DNA of 64,000 nucleotides from Kribbella capetownensis. GTDB lineage: Bacteria > Actinomycetota > Actinomycetes > Propionibacteriales > Kribbellaceae. This document shows, piece by piece, positions 23,523 through 33,159 of the stretch. The translations under genes were made by a program, and so were the position numbers. Each line of letters begins with the position of its first letter. Position 1 is the first letter of the stretch. Where the stretch lies: assembly GCF_004331485.1 (NCBI RefSeq), contig NZ_SJKD01000005.1, positions 1 through 64,000 on the forward strand. Direction: 5' to 3'. The notes below the pieces were generated by a model that saw only the letters and a list, made by a program, of their open reading frames with translations, was not told the DNA's origin and ran no database searches.

Positions 23523-25658
23523 TCAGGCAGATGACTTCATCTTCGCCGCGGCGCCGTCCGGCATCGGGTCGTAGCGGGAGAACTCCCGGCTGAACGATGC
23601 GGCACCGTGGGACAGCGAGCGGAGGTCGATCGCGTAGCGGGTGATCTCCACCTGCGGCACTTCGGCCTTCACCAGGGTCCGGTCGTCGCCGACCTTGTCG
23701 GTCCCCAGCAGCCGTCCGCGCCGCCCGGACAGGTCGCTCATCACCGCGCCGACGAGGTCGTCGGGCACCAGCACCGAGACGAGATCGACCGGCTCGAGCA
23801 GACTGACCCTCGTCGCGGCCGCAGCCTCGCGCAGGGCGAGCCCACCGGCCATCTGGAACGCCATGTCCGACGAGTCGACGCTGTGGGCCTTGCCGTCGAG
23901 CAGCGTGACCCGGATGCCGACCATCGGGTACCCGGCGGTGACACCCTTCTCCATCTGGGCCCGGACGCCCTTCTCGACGCTCGGGATGAACTGCCGCGGC
24001 ACCGCGCCGCCGACCACCTTGTCGACGAACTCGAAGTCCGAGCCCTCCGGCAGCGGCTCGACCTCGATGTCGCAGACGGCGTACTGGCCGTGGCCGCCGG
24101 ACTGCTTCACATGCCGGCCGTGACCCTTCGCCTTCCCGCCGAACGTCTCCCGCAGCGGCACCCGCAATTCCACGGTGTCCACGGTCACGCCGTACCGGTT
24201 GGCCAAGGCGTCGAGTACGACGTCGGAGTGCGCCTCACCCATGCACCACAGCACGATCTGGTGCGTCTCGGGGTTCTGCTCGATTCGCAGGGTCGGATCC
24301 TCGGCTGCCAGCCTCTGCAGGCCGACGCTCAGCTTGTCCTCGTCGGTCTTGGCGTGAGCCTGGACGGCGATCGGGAGCAGCGGTTCCGGCATGTTCCACG
24401 GCTTGAGCAGCAGTGGATCGGTCTTGTCGGACAGCGTGTCACCGGTCTCGGCCCGGGTGAGCCGGCCGATCGCGCACAGATCGCCGGCGACCACCTGAGT
24501 CGCCGGACGCTGCACCTTGCCCAGCGGGAACGACAGCGCGCCGATCCGCTCGTCCTCGTCATGGTCGGCGTGCGAGTTCTGGGCCCCGAAGAACGACGTG
24601 AAATGGCCCGACACGTGAACCGTCGCGTCGGGCCTGATGGTGCCGGAGAACACCCGGACCAGGCTGACCCTGCCGACGTACGGGTCCGACGTCGTCTTCA
24701 CCACCTCTGCGAGCAGCGGACCGCCGGGATCGCAGGTGAGGCCCTTGCGTGCCACGCCGTGCGGTGAGAACACCTCTGGCAGTGCGTGCTCGAGCGGCGA
24801 CGGGAACCCGCTGGTCGCGACCTCGAGCAGCTCGTGGGTGCCGACGCCGGAGGCGCTGCAGACCGGGATGACCGGGAAGAACGACCCGCGCTCGACCGCG
24901 CGTTCGAGGTCGTCGATCAGCACCTTCTGGTCGATGTCCTCGCCTTCGAGGTAGCGGTCCATCAGCGACTCGTCCTCGGACTCCTCGATGATTCCCTCGA
25001 TCAGCGTGCCGCGCAGCTCCTCGATCTGGTCGTCGTACGACGAGTCGGGCGTGGATGTCGACCGCTTGCCGCCGGAGTAGTCGTAGTACGTCTGGGAGAG
25101 CAAACCGATCACCCCGTCACCAGCGGGCAGGTAGAGCGGCAGCACCTTGTCGCCGAACGCCGCCTGTGCGGCCGCCAGCGCGCTGTGGTAGTTCGCCCGG
25201 GCGTGGTCGAGCTTGGTGATCACGACGGCTCGCGGCATCCCGACGTGGGCGCACTCCTGCCAGACCGTCTTGGTCGGCTCGTCGACGCCCTCGCTCGCCG
25301 AGATCACGAACAGTGCACAGTCCGCGGCCCGCAGGCCGGCCCGCAGCTCACCGATGAAGTCGGCGTACCCGGGGGTGTCGATCAGGTTCACCTTGGCGCC
25401 GTCGTGCGGCAGCGAGGCGAGCGACAGGCCCACCGACCGCTGCTGCCTGATCTCGGCGTCGTCGAAGTCGCACACCGTGGATCCGTCCAGGACGGTGCCG
25501 GGTCTGTTCAGGACTCCGGAGGCCACCAGCAGGGCCTCGACGAGGGTGGTCTTGCCGGACCCGGACGGGCCGACCAGCACCACGTTGCGGATGGCGTCCG
25601 GGCTGTCCACAGCGGGCGCGGCTCCGGTGCCTTGGGAAGTGTTCGTCTTGTCTGCCAT
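23523..25658 (-). CDS. elongation factor G-like GTPase (EF-G2 / FusA2-like)
   Basis: A 711-residue translational GTPase of the EF-G-like group found next to canonical EF-G in actinobacteria. G1 is GPSGSGKTTLVEALL near residue 30, G3 is LIDTPGYADFIGEL, and G4 is TKLD rather than the usual NKxD. Domains II-V are recognisable, including GHGRHVKQSGGHGQYAVCDI and SGRRGRLLGTDK. Such proteins lack the translocation role of EF-G in cases that have been tested; a ribosome-associated or stress role is likely. The ATG at 25658 has an AGGAGGAACG site. Its stop lies 23 bases from the convergent AAA+ gene, with an inverted repeat across the gap. Confidence 0.93.
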   Translation of the reverse strand: MADKTNTSQGTGAAPAVDSPDAIRNVVLVGPSGSGKTTLVEALLVASGVLNRPGTVLDGSTVCDFDDAEIRQQRSVGLSLASLPHDGAKVNLIDTPGYADFIGELRAGLRAADCALFVISASEGVDEPTKTVWQECAHVGMPRAVVITKLDHARANYHSALAAAQAAFGDKVLPLYLPAGDGVIGLLSQTYYDYSGGKRSTSTPDSSYDDQIEELRGTLIEGIIEESEDESLMDRYLEGEDIDQKVLIDDLERAVERGSFFPVIPVCSASGVGTHELLEVATSGFPSPLEHALPEVFSPHGVARKGLTCDPGGPLLAEVVKTTSDPYVGRVSLVRVFSGTIRPDATVHVSGHFTSFFGAQNSHADHDEDERIGALSFPLGKVQRPATQVVAGDLCAIGRLTRAETGDTLSDKTDPLLLKPWNMPEPLLPIAVQAHAKTDEDKLSVGLQRLAAEDPTLRIEQNPETHQIVLWCMGEAHSDVVLDALANRYGVTVDTVELRVPLRETFGGKAKGHGRHVKQSGGHGQYAVCDIEVEPLPEGSDFEFVDKVVGGAVPRQFIPSVEKGVRAQMEKGVTAGYPMVGIRVTLLDGKAHSVDSSDMAFQMAGGLALREAAAATRVSLLEPVDLVSVLVPDDLVGAVMSDLSGRRGRLLGTDKVGDDRTLVKAEVPQVEITRYAIDLRSLSHGAASFSREFSRYDPMPDGAAAKMKSSA

Positions 25659-25787
25659 GACGTTCCTCCTGGTTCACCCACGATTCCCCCAACGGCCCCT
25701 TCGCACAAGAGCCATCACGTGCCGGATTCGCCTGAGCCGTCAGCCGCCCGGCCGGGCCACCTGGCCTCGGCGGACCCTCACGCTCGG

Positions 25788-25800
25788 TAGGGTCACGGCC
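25788..25800 (+). promoter_or_regulatory. leaderless-type promoter of the first DUF2207 gene
   Basis: CGCTCGG-TAGGGT-N7-ATG. The TAnnnT element lies seven bases before the ATG and no ribosome site is present. The same block (ACGCTCGGTAG) recurs before the second paralogue, so the promoter was duplicated along with the gene. Confidence 0.5.
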
Positions 25801-27681
25801 ATGCGTAGGGCACTCGGGGTCATCATCAGCACGCTCGTCGCCGGTCTGGCGGTCGGCGGTTTCGCACTGCCCGCCGCGGCGGCGACAGGTGACGAGATCA
25901 AGAACTTCACGATCGACTACAACGTCACCGCCGACGGTGTGCTGCACGTGAAGGAGACGATCGCCTACAGCTTCGGCGACACCGACCGGCACGGCATCTT
26001 CCGGGACCTGGTGACCCGGGAGCCGTACGTCGACGACGACTCGAAGGACCAGAAGTACGAGGTCTCGAACATAACCGTCGACAGCCCGTCCGGCGCGCCG
26101 GACGAGTTCACCACGGAGACGTTCAAGTACAACGACGATCGCGACGAGAGCCTGCAGATCAAGATCGGCTCCGCGGACAAGACCATCTCCGGGTACGACG
26201 CGACGTACGTGATCACGTACGACGTACGCGGGGCGCTCCGGCACTTCGACGACCACAGCGAGCTGTACTGGGATGCGACCGGCGACGGTTGGGACGCGGT
26301 GATCGACCAGGCCGACGTCAGCGTGAGCGTGCCGGAAGGCGTGCAGAAGACGCAGTGCTTCCAGGGGCCGCACGGCTCGACAAACGAATGTACGAGCAGC
26401 GTCAGCGGCGACAAGGGCACCTTCAGCGCCAGCAGGCTGGCTCGCAGCGACCAGATGACGATCGTCGCCGGCATCAAGGCCGGCGTGGTCAGCAACGACG
26501 CTCCGATCGTGGTCGACGCGCCCGGCTGGATGGAACGCAACGGCGTGAGCCTGCCGGCACTGGTCGGCTCGGGCGTCGTCACCCTGGCCGCGATCGCCGG
26601 CGCGTGGCTGTACTCGCAGCGGGGCAACAAGGACCAGCGGTACGCCGGAATGCCACCCGGCACGTTCCCGCCGGACGGTGTTGCCGCCGAGCCGGTGAAG
26701 GACGACCTGGCCGAGGACCAGATCCCGGTGGCGTTCGCACCGCCGAGGATCCCGGTCGCCGAAGGTGGTCTGCTGATCGACGCCAAGGCCACAACCACCG
26801 AGACGGCCGCGACGCTGATCGACATGGCTGTGCGCGGCGGCGTACGGATCGAGAACACCGGCAACGATCAGAAGGCAGTGCTGCTGAACCCGGCAGTCGC
26901 GACCGCGCCGCACGAGCAGGCGCTGATGTCCGGCCTCTTCCCGACACTGCAGCCGGGGTCGGAGGTGCTGCTGCGCCGCGGTGCGGTGGGGGATCACACG
27001 ATGCGGCGGGCGCACGACGCGATGATCGCGGCGTTGCGGGCTCAGGTGAAGGAGCGCGCGTGGTATCTGCGGATGCCGCGCGCCGGCGGCGGCAAGGTGT
27101 TCAAGAGCGGTACCGGGTGCGCGTGCATGGCGATGATCGGGTTCTGGGTGGTCGGTGCCGGTCTGGCCGGCACAGCCACCGCGGCGTTCACCGGCGGACT
27201 CGGCCGCGCGGTGGTGATCGCAATTCCGGTGATTGCGGTGATCGTTGCCATCGGCGTCTGGATCGCGATCCGCGGGCGTGGGCAACGCAATCCGGCCGGG
27301 CGAGCGGTCACGGATCAGCTGATCGGATTCCGCCAGTACCTGGCGACGGCGGAGGCGGAACAGCTCCGCTTCGAGGAGGGTGAGGACATCTTCTCGAAGT
27401 ACCTGCCTTGGGCGATCGCGTTCGACCTGGCCGATCGTTGGCAGAAGGTCTGCGAGCGCCTGGTTGCTGCGGGCCGGCTGACGCCTGACCCGTACTGGTA
27501 CAGCGGGCCGTCGTACTACACCTCCGGCTGGACGGCCGGTGCGGTCAGTTCGACCGTCGCGCAGACCTTCGACCCGCCTCCCGCTCCGGCCAGCAGCGGC
27601 GGAGGTGGCGGTAGCTCGTCCGGGTTCAGCGGCGGCTCGTCCGGCGGTGGTGGTGGCGGTGGAGGCGGCGGTAGCTGGTAG
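25801..27681 (+). CDS. DUF2207 secreted/membrane protein, copy 1
   Basis: A 626-residue DUF2207 (YciQ-like) protein: signal peptide (residues 1-28, cleaved near PAAAATG), an extracellular DUF2207 domain (NFTIDYNVTADGVLHVKETI, FGDTDRHGIFRDLVTREPY, YDVRGALRHFDDHSELYWDA), a membrane helix near 245-265, a cytoplasmic or peripheral segment, two more helices near 440-485 and a Gly/Ser-rich tail ending in ten glycines, Ser and Trp. Function of the family is unknown; the tail is typical. The ATG at 25801 appears leaderless. It is followed after 32 bases by a paralogue with the same layout. Confidence 0.9.
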   Translation: MRRALGVIISTLVAGLAVGGFALPAAAATGDEIKNFTIDYNVTADGVLHVKETIAYSFGDTDRHGIFRDLVTREPYVDDDSKDQKYEVSNITVDSPSGAPDEFTTETFKYNDDRDESLQIKIGSADKTISGYDATYVITYDVRGALRHFDDHSELYWDATGDGWDAVIDQADVSVSVPEGVQKTQCFQGPHGSTNECTSSVSGDKGTFSASRLARSDQMTIVAGIKAGVVSNDAPIVVDAPGWMERNGVSLPALVGSGVVTLAAIAGAWLYSQRGNKDQRYAGMPPGTFPPDGVAAEPVKDDLAEDQIPVAFAPPRIPVAEGGLLIDAKATTTETAATLIDMAVRGGVRIENTGNDQKAVLLNPAVATAPHEQALMSGLFPTLQPGSEVLLRRGAVGDHTMRRAHDAMIAALRAQVKERAWYLRMPRAGGGKVFKSGTGCACMAMIGFWVVGAGLAGTATAAFTGGLGRAVVIAIPVIAVIVAIGVWIAIRGRGQRNPAGRAVTDQLIGFRQYLATAEAEQLRFEEGEDIFSKYLPWAIAFDLADRWQKVCERLVAAGRLTPDPYWYSGPSYYTSGWTAGAVSSTVAQTFDPPPAPASSGGGGGSSSGFSGGSSGGGGGGGGGGSW

Positions 27682-27700
27682 CGGCGGCCCTTACGCTCGG

Positions 27701-27713
27701 TAGTCTCGCGGGC
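27701..27713 (+). promoter_or_regulatory. leaderless-type promoter of the second DUF2207 gene
   Basis: TAGTCT is followed by exactly seven bases and ATG. It is preceded by TACGCTCGG as in copy 1. The second gene can therefore be transcribed on its own in addition to read-through. Confidence 0.5.
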
Positions 27714-29609
27714 ATGCGTCGGGCACTCGGGATCCTGTTCAGCACGCTCGTCGCGACTCTGGCCTTGGCCGGCTTCGCGCTCCCGGCCTCGGCGGAAGTC
27801 GGCGACCGGGTGACGCGGATGGCGATCGACTACACCGTCACCGCGGACGGCGTACTGCAGGTGACCGAGACGATCGACTACCACTTCGGCGACACCGATC
27901 GGCACGGCATCTATCGCGACCTGGTCATCCGCGAACCGTTCGCCGACGACAAGAGCAAGGACCAGAGGTACGACGTCTCGAACGTCAAGGTGTCGTCACC
28001 GACGGCGCCGGACTCGTTCGAGACCGCCACGATGGAGATGAACGGCCGACGCGACCGGGTCCTGCGGATCAAGATCGGATCCTCGAGCGAGACGGTGCCC
28101 GGGTGGGACGCGACGTACAAGATCAGCTACGAGGTCCGCGGTGCGCTGCGGCACTTCGACGACCACAGCGAGTTGTTCTGGGACGCCACCGGATCTGCTT
28201 GGGACGCATCTCTGGACCGGGCGGACGTCACCGTGACGGTGCCGCAGGGGGTGCAGCGGGTCAACTGCTTCGTCGGGCCGCCTGGCTCGACGGACAGCTG
28301 TGAGTCGAAGACCATCAGCTCCGGGAAGGCCGTGTTCGGTCAAGAGGTCGACGTCGTTCGTGGTGAGCAGTTGACGATCGTCGCCGCGATCAAAGCTGGT
28401 GCCGTGCGCAACGACACGCCGATCGTGGTCGACCCGCCGGGTCTGCTCGAGCGCTTCCGCCTCAACGTGCCCATGATCGTCGCGGCGGGTCTGGTCAGCC
28501 TCGCCTTGATCGTGGCCACGCAGCTTCACACCAAGCGCGGTGGCCGGGACCTGCGGTACGCCGGGATGCCGCCGGGGACCGTGCCGCCGGAAGGGATCGC
28601 CGTACAGACGGAGAAGGACAAGCTGGACGAGGAGCAGCTCCCGGTCGCGTTCTCGCCGCCGCGGATCTCGCCCGCCGAAGGTGGATTGCTGGTCGATGCG
28701 AAGGCCGACACGACGGAGATCGCGGCGACACTGATCGACCTCGCGGTGCGTGGTGCGATCCGGATCGAGAACGACGACGACGAGCGCACGGCCGTCCTGG
28801 TCGAGGCGGACGGTGCGACCGCGCCGCACGAGCAGAGGCTGTTGAGGGGTCTGTTCCCAACTTTGAAGCCGGGAGCGGTGGCCCGGCTCGAGACGCCGGC
28901 GGTTGGTGATCACTCGATGGTGCGGGCGGCGGAGAGCACGGTCGATGCGCTGCGGGAGCAGGTCGAGGAGCGGCAATGGTACGTCCGGATGCCGCGCAGG
29001 TCGCGGGTCGTGCCGTCCTCGGGGGATTGGCGGACGGCGCTCGGCTGTTTGGTGTTCCTCGCCTTGCTGTCCTGCTTGGTGGGGCTGATCATCTGGATCG
29101 TGAAGTTCGGCGTGCCCAGTTGGCTGGGTCCGGCGGTCGTCATCGCGGTGCCGGCGCTCCTGCTGATCAACCTGGCGATCGACTGGTTCAGGAAACGCTC
29201 GGCCGGCCGGCGTACGTCGACCGGTCGGGCGATCGCGGACCAGGTGATCGGATTCCGCAAGTACCTCGCGACCGCGGAGGCGGACCAGCTGCGCTTCGAG
29301 AACGGCGAGGACATCTTCAGCAGGTACTTGCCGTGGGCCATCGTCTTCGACCTGGCCGACCACTGGCAAAAGCTCTGCCGCCAACTGGTGGACGCCGGCC
29401 GCCTGATCCCCGACCCCACCTGGTACACCGGCCCGTCCTACTACACCTCAACCTGGACCGCCGCCAACGTCATCACGACCGTAGCCACCACCTTCAGCCC
29501 ACCCCCCACCCAATCCACCGGCGGCGGCACCTCCTCAGGCTTCACCAGCAGCAGCTCCTCGAGCTCCTCAGGCGGAGGAGGAGGTGGCGGAGGCGGCGGC
29601 AGTTGGTAA
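27714..29609 (+). CDS. DUF2207 secreted/membrane protein, copy 2
   Basis: A 631-residue paralogue of the preceding gene, colinear over its whole length: signal peptide ending near PASAEVG, DYTVTADGVLQVTETIDYHF, FGDTDRHGIYRDLVIREPF, YEVRGALRHFDDHSELFWDA, a membrane helix near 245, the AEGGLLVDAKADTTEIAATL block, two more helices near 445-490, IGFRKYLATAEADQLRFENG, and a Gly-rich tail ending GGSW. The differences are spread evenly, so the duplication is old enough for divergence but both copies look intact. The products may form a heteromer (inference). The 3' end uses more A-ending codons than the 5' end. Confidence 0.9.
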   Translation: MRRALGILFSTLVATLALAGFALPASAEVGDRVTRMAIDYTVTADGVLQVTETIDYHFGDTDRHGIYRDLVIREPFADDKSKDQRYDVSNVKVSSPTAPDSFETATMEMNGRRDRVLRIKIGSSSETVPGWDATYKISYEVRGALRHFDDHSELFWDATGSAWDASLDRADVTVTVPQGVQRVNCFVGPPGSTDSCESKTISSGKAVFGQEVDVVRGEQLTIVAAIKAGAVRNDTPIVVDPPGLLERFRLNVPMIVAAGLVSLALIVATQLHTKRGGRDLRYAGMPPGTVPPEGIAVQTEKDKLDEEQLPVAFSPPRISPAEGGLLVDAKADTTEIAATLIDLAVRGAIRIENDDDERTAVLVEADGATAPHEQRLLRGLFPTLKPGAVARLETPAVGDHSMVRAAESTVDALREQVEERQWYVRMPRRSRVVPSSGDWRTALGCLVFLALLSCLVGLIIWIVKFGVPSWLGPAVVIAVPALLLINLAIDWFRKRSAGRRTSTGRAIADQVIGFRKYLATAEADQLRFENGEDIFSRYLPWAIVFDLADHWQKLCRQLVDAGRLIPDPTWYTGPSYYTSTWTAANVITTVATTFSPPPTQSTGGGTSSGFTSSSSSSSSGGGGGGGGGGSW

Positions 29610-29650
29610 CCCAACCCCGCCCCACCCAGCCATGAGATAACTGAAAGTAT

Positions 29651-30178
29651 TCAGACCCGTCCGCCCGCCGCGGTGGGAGCGGTGGGGTCGTCGGCGGGGG
29701 CTCCGGAGACTTCGCGAGCCAGGAAGTCTTCGAGGTGGAACAGGTTGTCGCCGGCCCGCTTCGCGACGTTGACCAGCGTGGTCATCGCGGAGAGCTCCTC
29801 GACCTGCTCCTTCAGGAACCACTGCATGAATTGCTCGCCGATGTAGTCGCTCTCGTCCCGCGCGGCCCGCGCCAGCGTCTCGATCTGCTTGGTGACGGTG
29901 ATCTCCTGCTGCAGCGCGAGCTCCAGCGGCTCCAGCGCCGTCTTGAAGTCGCTCTCCACCTCGCCGACACCGGGGATATGCGGCCGGATATCCTTGTCCA
30001 GCAGGTATTGCACCATCATCATCGCGTGATTGCGCTCTTCGAGTGCCTGTTTGTAGAAGTGCCCAGCCAGCTGCGGCAGATCCTGATCGTCGTACCAGAC
30101 AGCCACTGCCGTGTACTGCTGCGACGCCGTGAATTCGTTACGGATCTGTTCCTGCAAAAGTTTCTCGTACGTGCTCAT
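29651..30178 (-). CDS. ferritin
   Basis: A 175-residue non-haem ferritin. Ferroxidase residues are visible: NEFTASQQYTAVAVWY (Glu near 15-17 and Tyr), ALEERNHAMMMVQYL (Glu49-x2-His), and MQWFLKEQVEEL (Glu and Gln of the B/C sites). It should form a 24-mer that stores iron as mineral and protects against Fenton chemistry. The C terminus (AREVSGAPADDPTAPTAAGG) extends past the four-helix bundle, as in BfrB of mycobacteria. A TAGATT element lies six bases before the ATG, giving a leaderless-type start. No iron box was recognised. Confidence 0.95.
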   Translation of the reverse strand: MSTYEKLLQEQIRNEFTASQQYTAVAVWYDDQDLPQLAGHFYKQALEERNHAMMMVQYLLDKDIRPHIPGVGEVESDFKTALEPLELALQQEITVTKQIETLARAARDESDYIGEQFMQWFLKEQVEELSAMTTLVNVAKRAGDNLFHLEDFLAREVSGAPADDPTAPTAAGGRV

Positions 30179-30187
30179 CCCGTCAAT

Positions 30188-32134
30188 CTACTGATCAGCT
30201 CCGCCGAGCACACGGTTGGGGAGCCTGACCTCAGGGCGTGCCTGCCCCAGCTCGACGACCTCAGTGCCTCCACCAGGAAGGTTGATCCGCACCGTCGTAC
30301 CGTCCACCGCGACATCGATGCCCTCGGCAAGCGCTTCCGGCCGCAGCGCGTCCCGCGTCAGCAGTACGGCGCTCACCAGCACCAGCGGATCCCCGTCGTG
30401 CGGAGCAGTCACGTACGGCGTAGCCGAGTGCACACCGAACGGGTTCGCACCGAGCCCCCGGTGCACGCCCGCTTCGTCGTACCCGTGCAGACCGACCACT
30501 GCGGACATCAGCCCGTCGAGATTCCGCGCCGACGCCGACCGGTCCCCGGCGGTCGCCTCAGGCAAGGATGCCCCGGCGATCGCGAACCCGCCACTGCGCA
30601 CCAACGTCCCGGCCGGCCCCTCGACCAGCGCGCACCGGATCTCCCACCCGCCATGCACGACCGACGTCGTCTCGATCCGCCACGGCCCGTCCGATCCCAA
30701 CCAGGCCTTGTGCCACGAGGACGCCGTACGTCCGCTGACCCCGATCCGCCGAATCCGTCCACGCGCGCTCGACCGGCCGTCCGCATCGACGAGCGCGATC
30801 AGGTTGTCGATCCGCGGCGCGTGGTCAGACAACTCCGGCCCGGCGTGGTTTGCGTACGCCAGCCGGTTGTAGTGCGCGTCGCCCTCCGGCTCCACACCCT
30901 CCGGCTCAGCGAGGGGCGCGTGATCCGCGCCATGGTTGACCAACTGCACGATCTGGTCGTGCCGGCTCGCATGCACGATCCATCCCGGCGCCGGCATCGC
31001 CCGTACCTGATCCGCGTCGTCCAGCGGGATCGAGTCCTCCGGGTCCGTCCACACCGGGTGGTCCGGCGGCAGCAGCAGCCCGATGAACCCCTTCGACGCC
31101 CAGTACGGCGAGCCGGGCCCGGAGTACTGCTGTGTCGTCGGCAGGAACGTGTCGTACCACCCCAGCGTCAGCAGCCCTCGCTCGTCCGGCACACCGTGCT
31201 GCACGAAGTGCCGCGCGATGCCGGAGCACAGCCGCCGCGTCTGCCCGGGCGACAGGGGAGTGGAGTCCAGCAGCGCACCCATCCAGTACGGCGTGGCCGC
31301 AGCCATCCGGTACGTCAGCGAGCGGCCCTGGTACACCGGTGCGCCGTCGTTGCCGACCAGATGCACCGCGTCCTCGAGGAACAGACCGATCCGCTCCCGG
31401 TAGACCTTCAGCCGGTCCTCGTATGCCGCACCCGGCGTGGCAGCCGCCATCCGTGTCCACAGGCCCGGGTAGAGGTGCATGGCCCAGCCGATGTAGTTGT
31501 CGAAGTTCTGCCCGTCGCCATCGGAGTACCAGCCGTCGCCGACGTACCAGTCCTCGATCCGGTCCAGCCCGCCGTCGATGTCGTCCTGTGAGTACGGCGC
31601 TCCGACCGACGCGAGGAACTGCTCACTCACGACCTGGAACAGCCGCCAGTTGTTGTCATGCGTCGTGGACCCGATGAACCCGCCGAGCCACTCCGCCACG
31701 TGTTCCTGCGCGCGGGTGTCGAGCCGGTCCCAGATCCACTCCCGGGTCTCGTGCAGGGCCACCGCGATCGCCGCGGCCTCCACCATCTGCTGCGAACGCG
31801 GGGTCAGGCGCAGCCACGACTCCGGGTGGTCCGGGTTCGCGCCGTTCGCCACCCCGCGGGCGTACCGCTCGATGAGCGTCTCGCACCCCTCACCCCGCAC
31901 TCCGCCGATCCGGAACGCGGCCAGCATGAAGGACCGTGCGAAACCTTCCAACTGGTCTGACGCCGTACCCGACCGGCTCGGCCGGCCAGGCAGCGCGATC
32001 AGCGAGGCGCCGGGGGAGAAGTACGGCACCAGCGAGTCCAAGAGGTGGTCCGCAAGAGCCTCCCAGTGCGCACGCACCCAGCCGGTCTGACGGGACAGAA
32101 CGCGGTCGGTGTCGGGCAGGACGAGGCGGCTCAT
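30188..32134 (-). CDS. DUF2264 family protein, probable glycan-active enzyme
   Basis: A 648-residue DUF2264 protein. The N-terminal 370 residues look like an (alpha/alpha)n barrel, as in unsaturated glucuronyl hydrolases and polysaccharide lyase-like enzymes (THDNNWRLFQVVSEQFLASV, GWYSDGDGQNFDNYIGWAMH, GPGSPYWASKGFIGLLLP). The last 270 residues are beta-rich. No signal peptide, so it is cytoplasmic. It overlaps the 2-hydroxyacid dehydrogenase gene by four bases, and a LacI-type operator precedes that gene, so it belongs to a sugar-inducible catabolic operon. The exact reaction is not known for the family. Confidence 0.85.
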   Translation of the reverse strand: MSRLVLPDTDRVLSRQTGWVRAHWEALADHLLDSLVPYFSPGASLIALPGRPSRSGTASDQLEGFARSFMLAAFRIGGVRGEGCETLIERYARGVANGANPDHPESWLRLTPRSQQMVEAAAIAVALHETREWIWDRLDTRAQEHVAEWLGGFIGSTTHDNNWRLFQVVSEQFLASVGAPYSQDDIDGGLDRIEDWYVGDGWYSDGDGQNFDNYIGWAMHLYPGLWTRMAAATPGAAYEDRLKVYRERIGLFLEDAVHLVGNDGAPVYQGRSLTYRMAAATPYWMGALLDSTPLSPGQTRRLCSGIARHFVQHGVPDERGLLTLGWYDTFLPTTQQYSGPGSPYWASKGFIGLLLPPDHPVWTDPEDSIPLDDADQVRAMPAPGWIVHASRHDQIVQLVNHGADHAPLAEPEGVEPEGDAHYNRLAYANHAGPELSDHAPRIDNLIALVDADGRSSARGRIRRIGVSGRTASSWHKAWLGSDGPWRIETTSVVHGGWEIRCALVEGPAGTLVRSGGFAIAGASLPEATAGDRSASARNLDGLMSAVVGLHGYDEAGVHRGLGANPFGVHSATPYVTAPHDGDPLVLVSAVLLTRDALRPEALAEGIDVAVDGTTVRINLPGGGTEVVELGQARPEVRLPNRVLGGADQ

Positions 32135-33147
32135 GCAAGTCTCCCGATGTCGGAGGGGTCGATGGCGTGCTGCAGTGGTTCGCCGGCGGCCAGGCGCTCG
32201 AGCTCGCTGACGGCCAGTTCACCGAGCCGGGCGATTTCGTTGCCGACAGCACCTGCTACGTGAGGCGTGACGAAGACGTTGGGCAGGTCGAGCAGCGGGG
32301 AGTCCGGCGGCAGCGGCTCGGGGTCGGTCACGTCGAGGACCGCGTCGATCCGGCCGGAGACGCACTCACGCTCCAGCGCCTCGGAGTCGATGATCTTGCC
32401 GCGGGCGGTGTTGAGCAGGACTGAGCCGTCGCGCAGCAGGCCGAGCAGGCGTGCGTCCACCAGCCCGACGGTCTCCGGGATGAGCGGCGCGTGCACGCTG
32501 AGGATGTCGCTGCGGCTGAAGAGGGTGTCGTTGTCGACCAGTTCGGCGCCGAGCCCGGCGGCCTCGGCCTCGTTCAGGTACGGGTCGCTGATCAGCACGT
32601 TCAGGTCGAAGGTGCGGAGTCGCTCGGCCACCATCCGGGCGATCCGCGAGGCGCCCAGCAGGCCGACCGTCGTACCGTAGCTGCCCGGCATCGCGTGCGG
32701 GTCCGACTTGCGCCGCTCGAGCCGGTACTGCGCCGCCAGGCGGAACGCCCGCTTGCCGGCCAGCACGATCGCGGCGACGGTGAACTCCGCCACCGGCAGG
32801 GCGTTGGCGGTGGCCGCCGACGAGACCTGGATCCCGCGGTCGAACGCGGACGGGTCGACCATTGCCTTCACGGATCCGGCCGCGTGCAGGATCGCCCGCA
32901 GCTTCGGCGCCGCGTCGAGCACCTCGGGCCCGATCCGCGGGCATCCCCACCCGGTCAGCAGTACGTCGACGTCGGCCAGCGCGGCCTTGATCGCGGGATC
33001 GGCGAGGAAGCTGGTCCCGGGGCCGACCGGCAGCACGGTCGCGGCCGCCTCCAGGCGTTTGCGGACCCGCGGGACGAGCACGCGATCGCGGCTGGCGTCG
33101 TTCATCGCCAGCATGACGGTCAGGGCGGAGTCAGGTTCGGTGCGCAC
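32131..33147 (-). CDS. D-2-hydroxyacid dehydrogenase family oxidoreductase
   Basis: A 338-residue NAD-dependent 2-hydroxyacid dehydrogenase. The nucleotide fold has GLLGASRIARMVAERL near 165; the catalytic Arg is in LNTARGKIIDSEAL near 245, Glu in VTDPEPLPPDSPL and His in VTPHVAGAVGNEI near 298. GLLGAS replaces the usual GxGxxG, which is seen in some family members. The GTG start at 33147 is preceded by TAAGTT six bases before it, with no ribosome site. Together with the DUF2264 gene it forms an operon for sugar-acid breakdown (inference), controlled by the operator at 33160-33172. Confidence 0.88.
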   Translation of the reverse strand: MRTEPDSALTVMLAMNDASRDRVLVPRVRKRLEAAATVLPVGPGTSFLADPAIKAALADVDVLLTGWGCPRIGPEVLDAAPKLRAILHAAGSVKAMVDPSAFDRGIQVSSAATANALPVAEFTVAAIVLAGKRAFRLAAQYRLERRKSDPHAMPGSYGTTVGLLGASRIARMVAERLRTFDLNVLISDPYLNEAEAAGLGAELVDNDTLFSRSDILSVHAPLIPETVGLVDARLLGLLRDGSVLLNTARGKIIDSEALERECVSGRIDAVLDVTDPEPLPPDSPLLDLPNVFVTPHVAGAVGNEIARLGELAVSELERLAAGEPLQHAIDPSDIGRLA

Positions 33148-33159
33148 GACAGCAACTTA

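Noticed and set aside
30329..30341. AAGCGCTT inside the DUF2264 gene as a second LacI operator
   Set aside because: It lies within coding sequence far from the promoter and is explained by ordinary Lys-Arg/Ala codons in that region.
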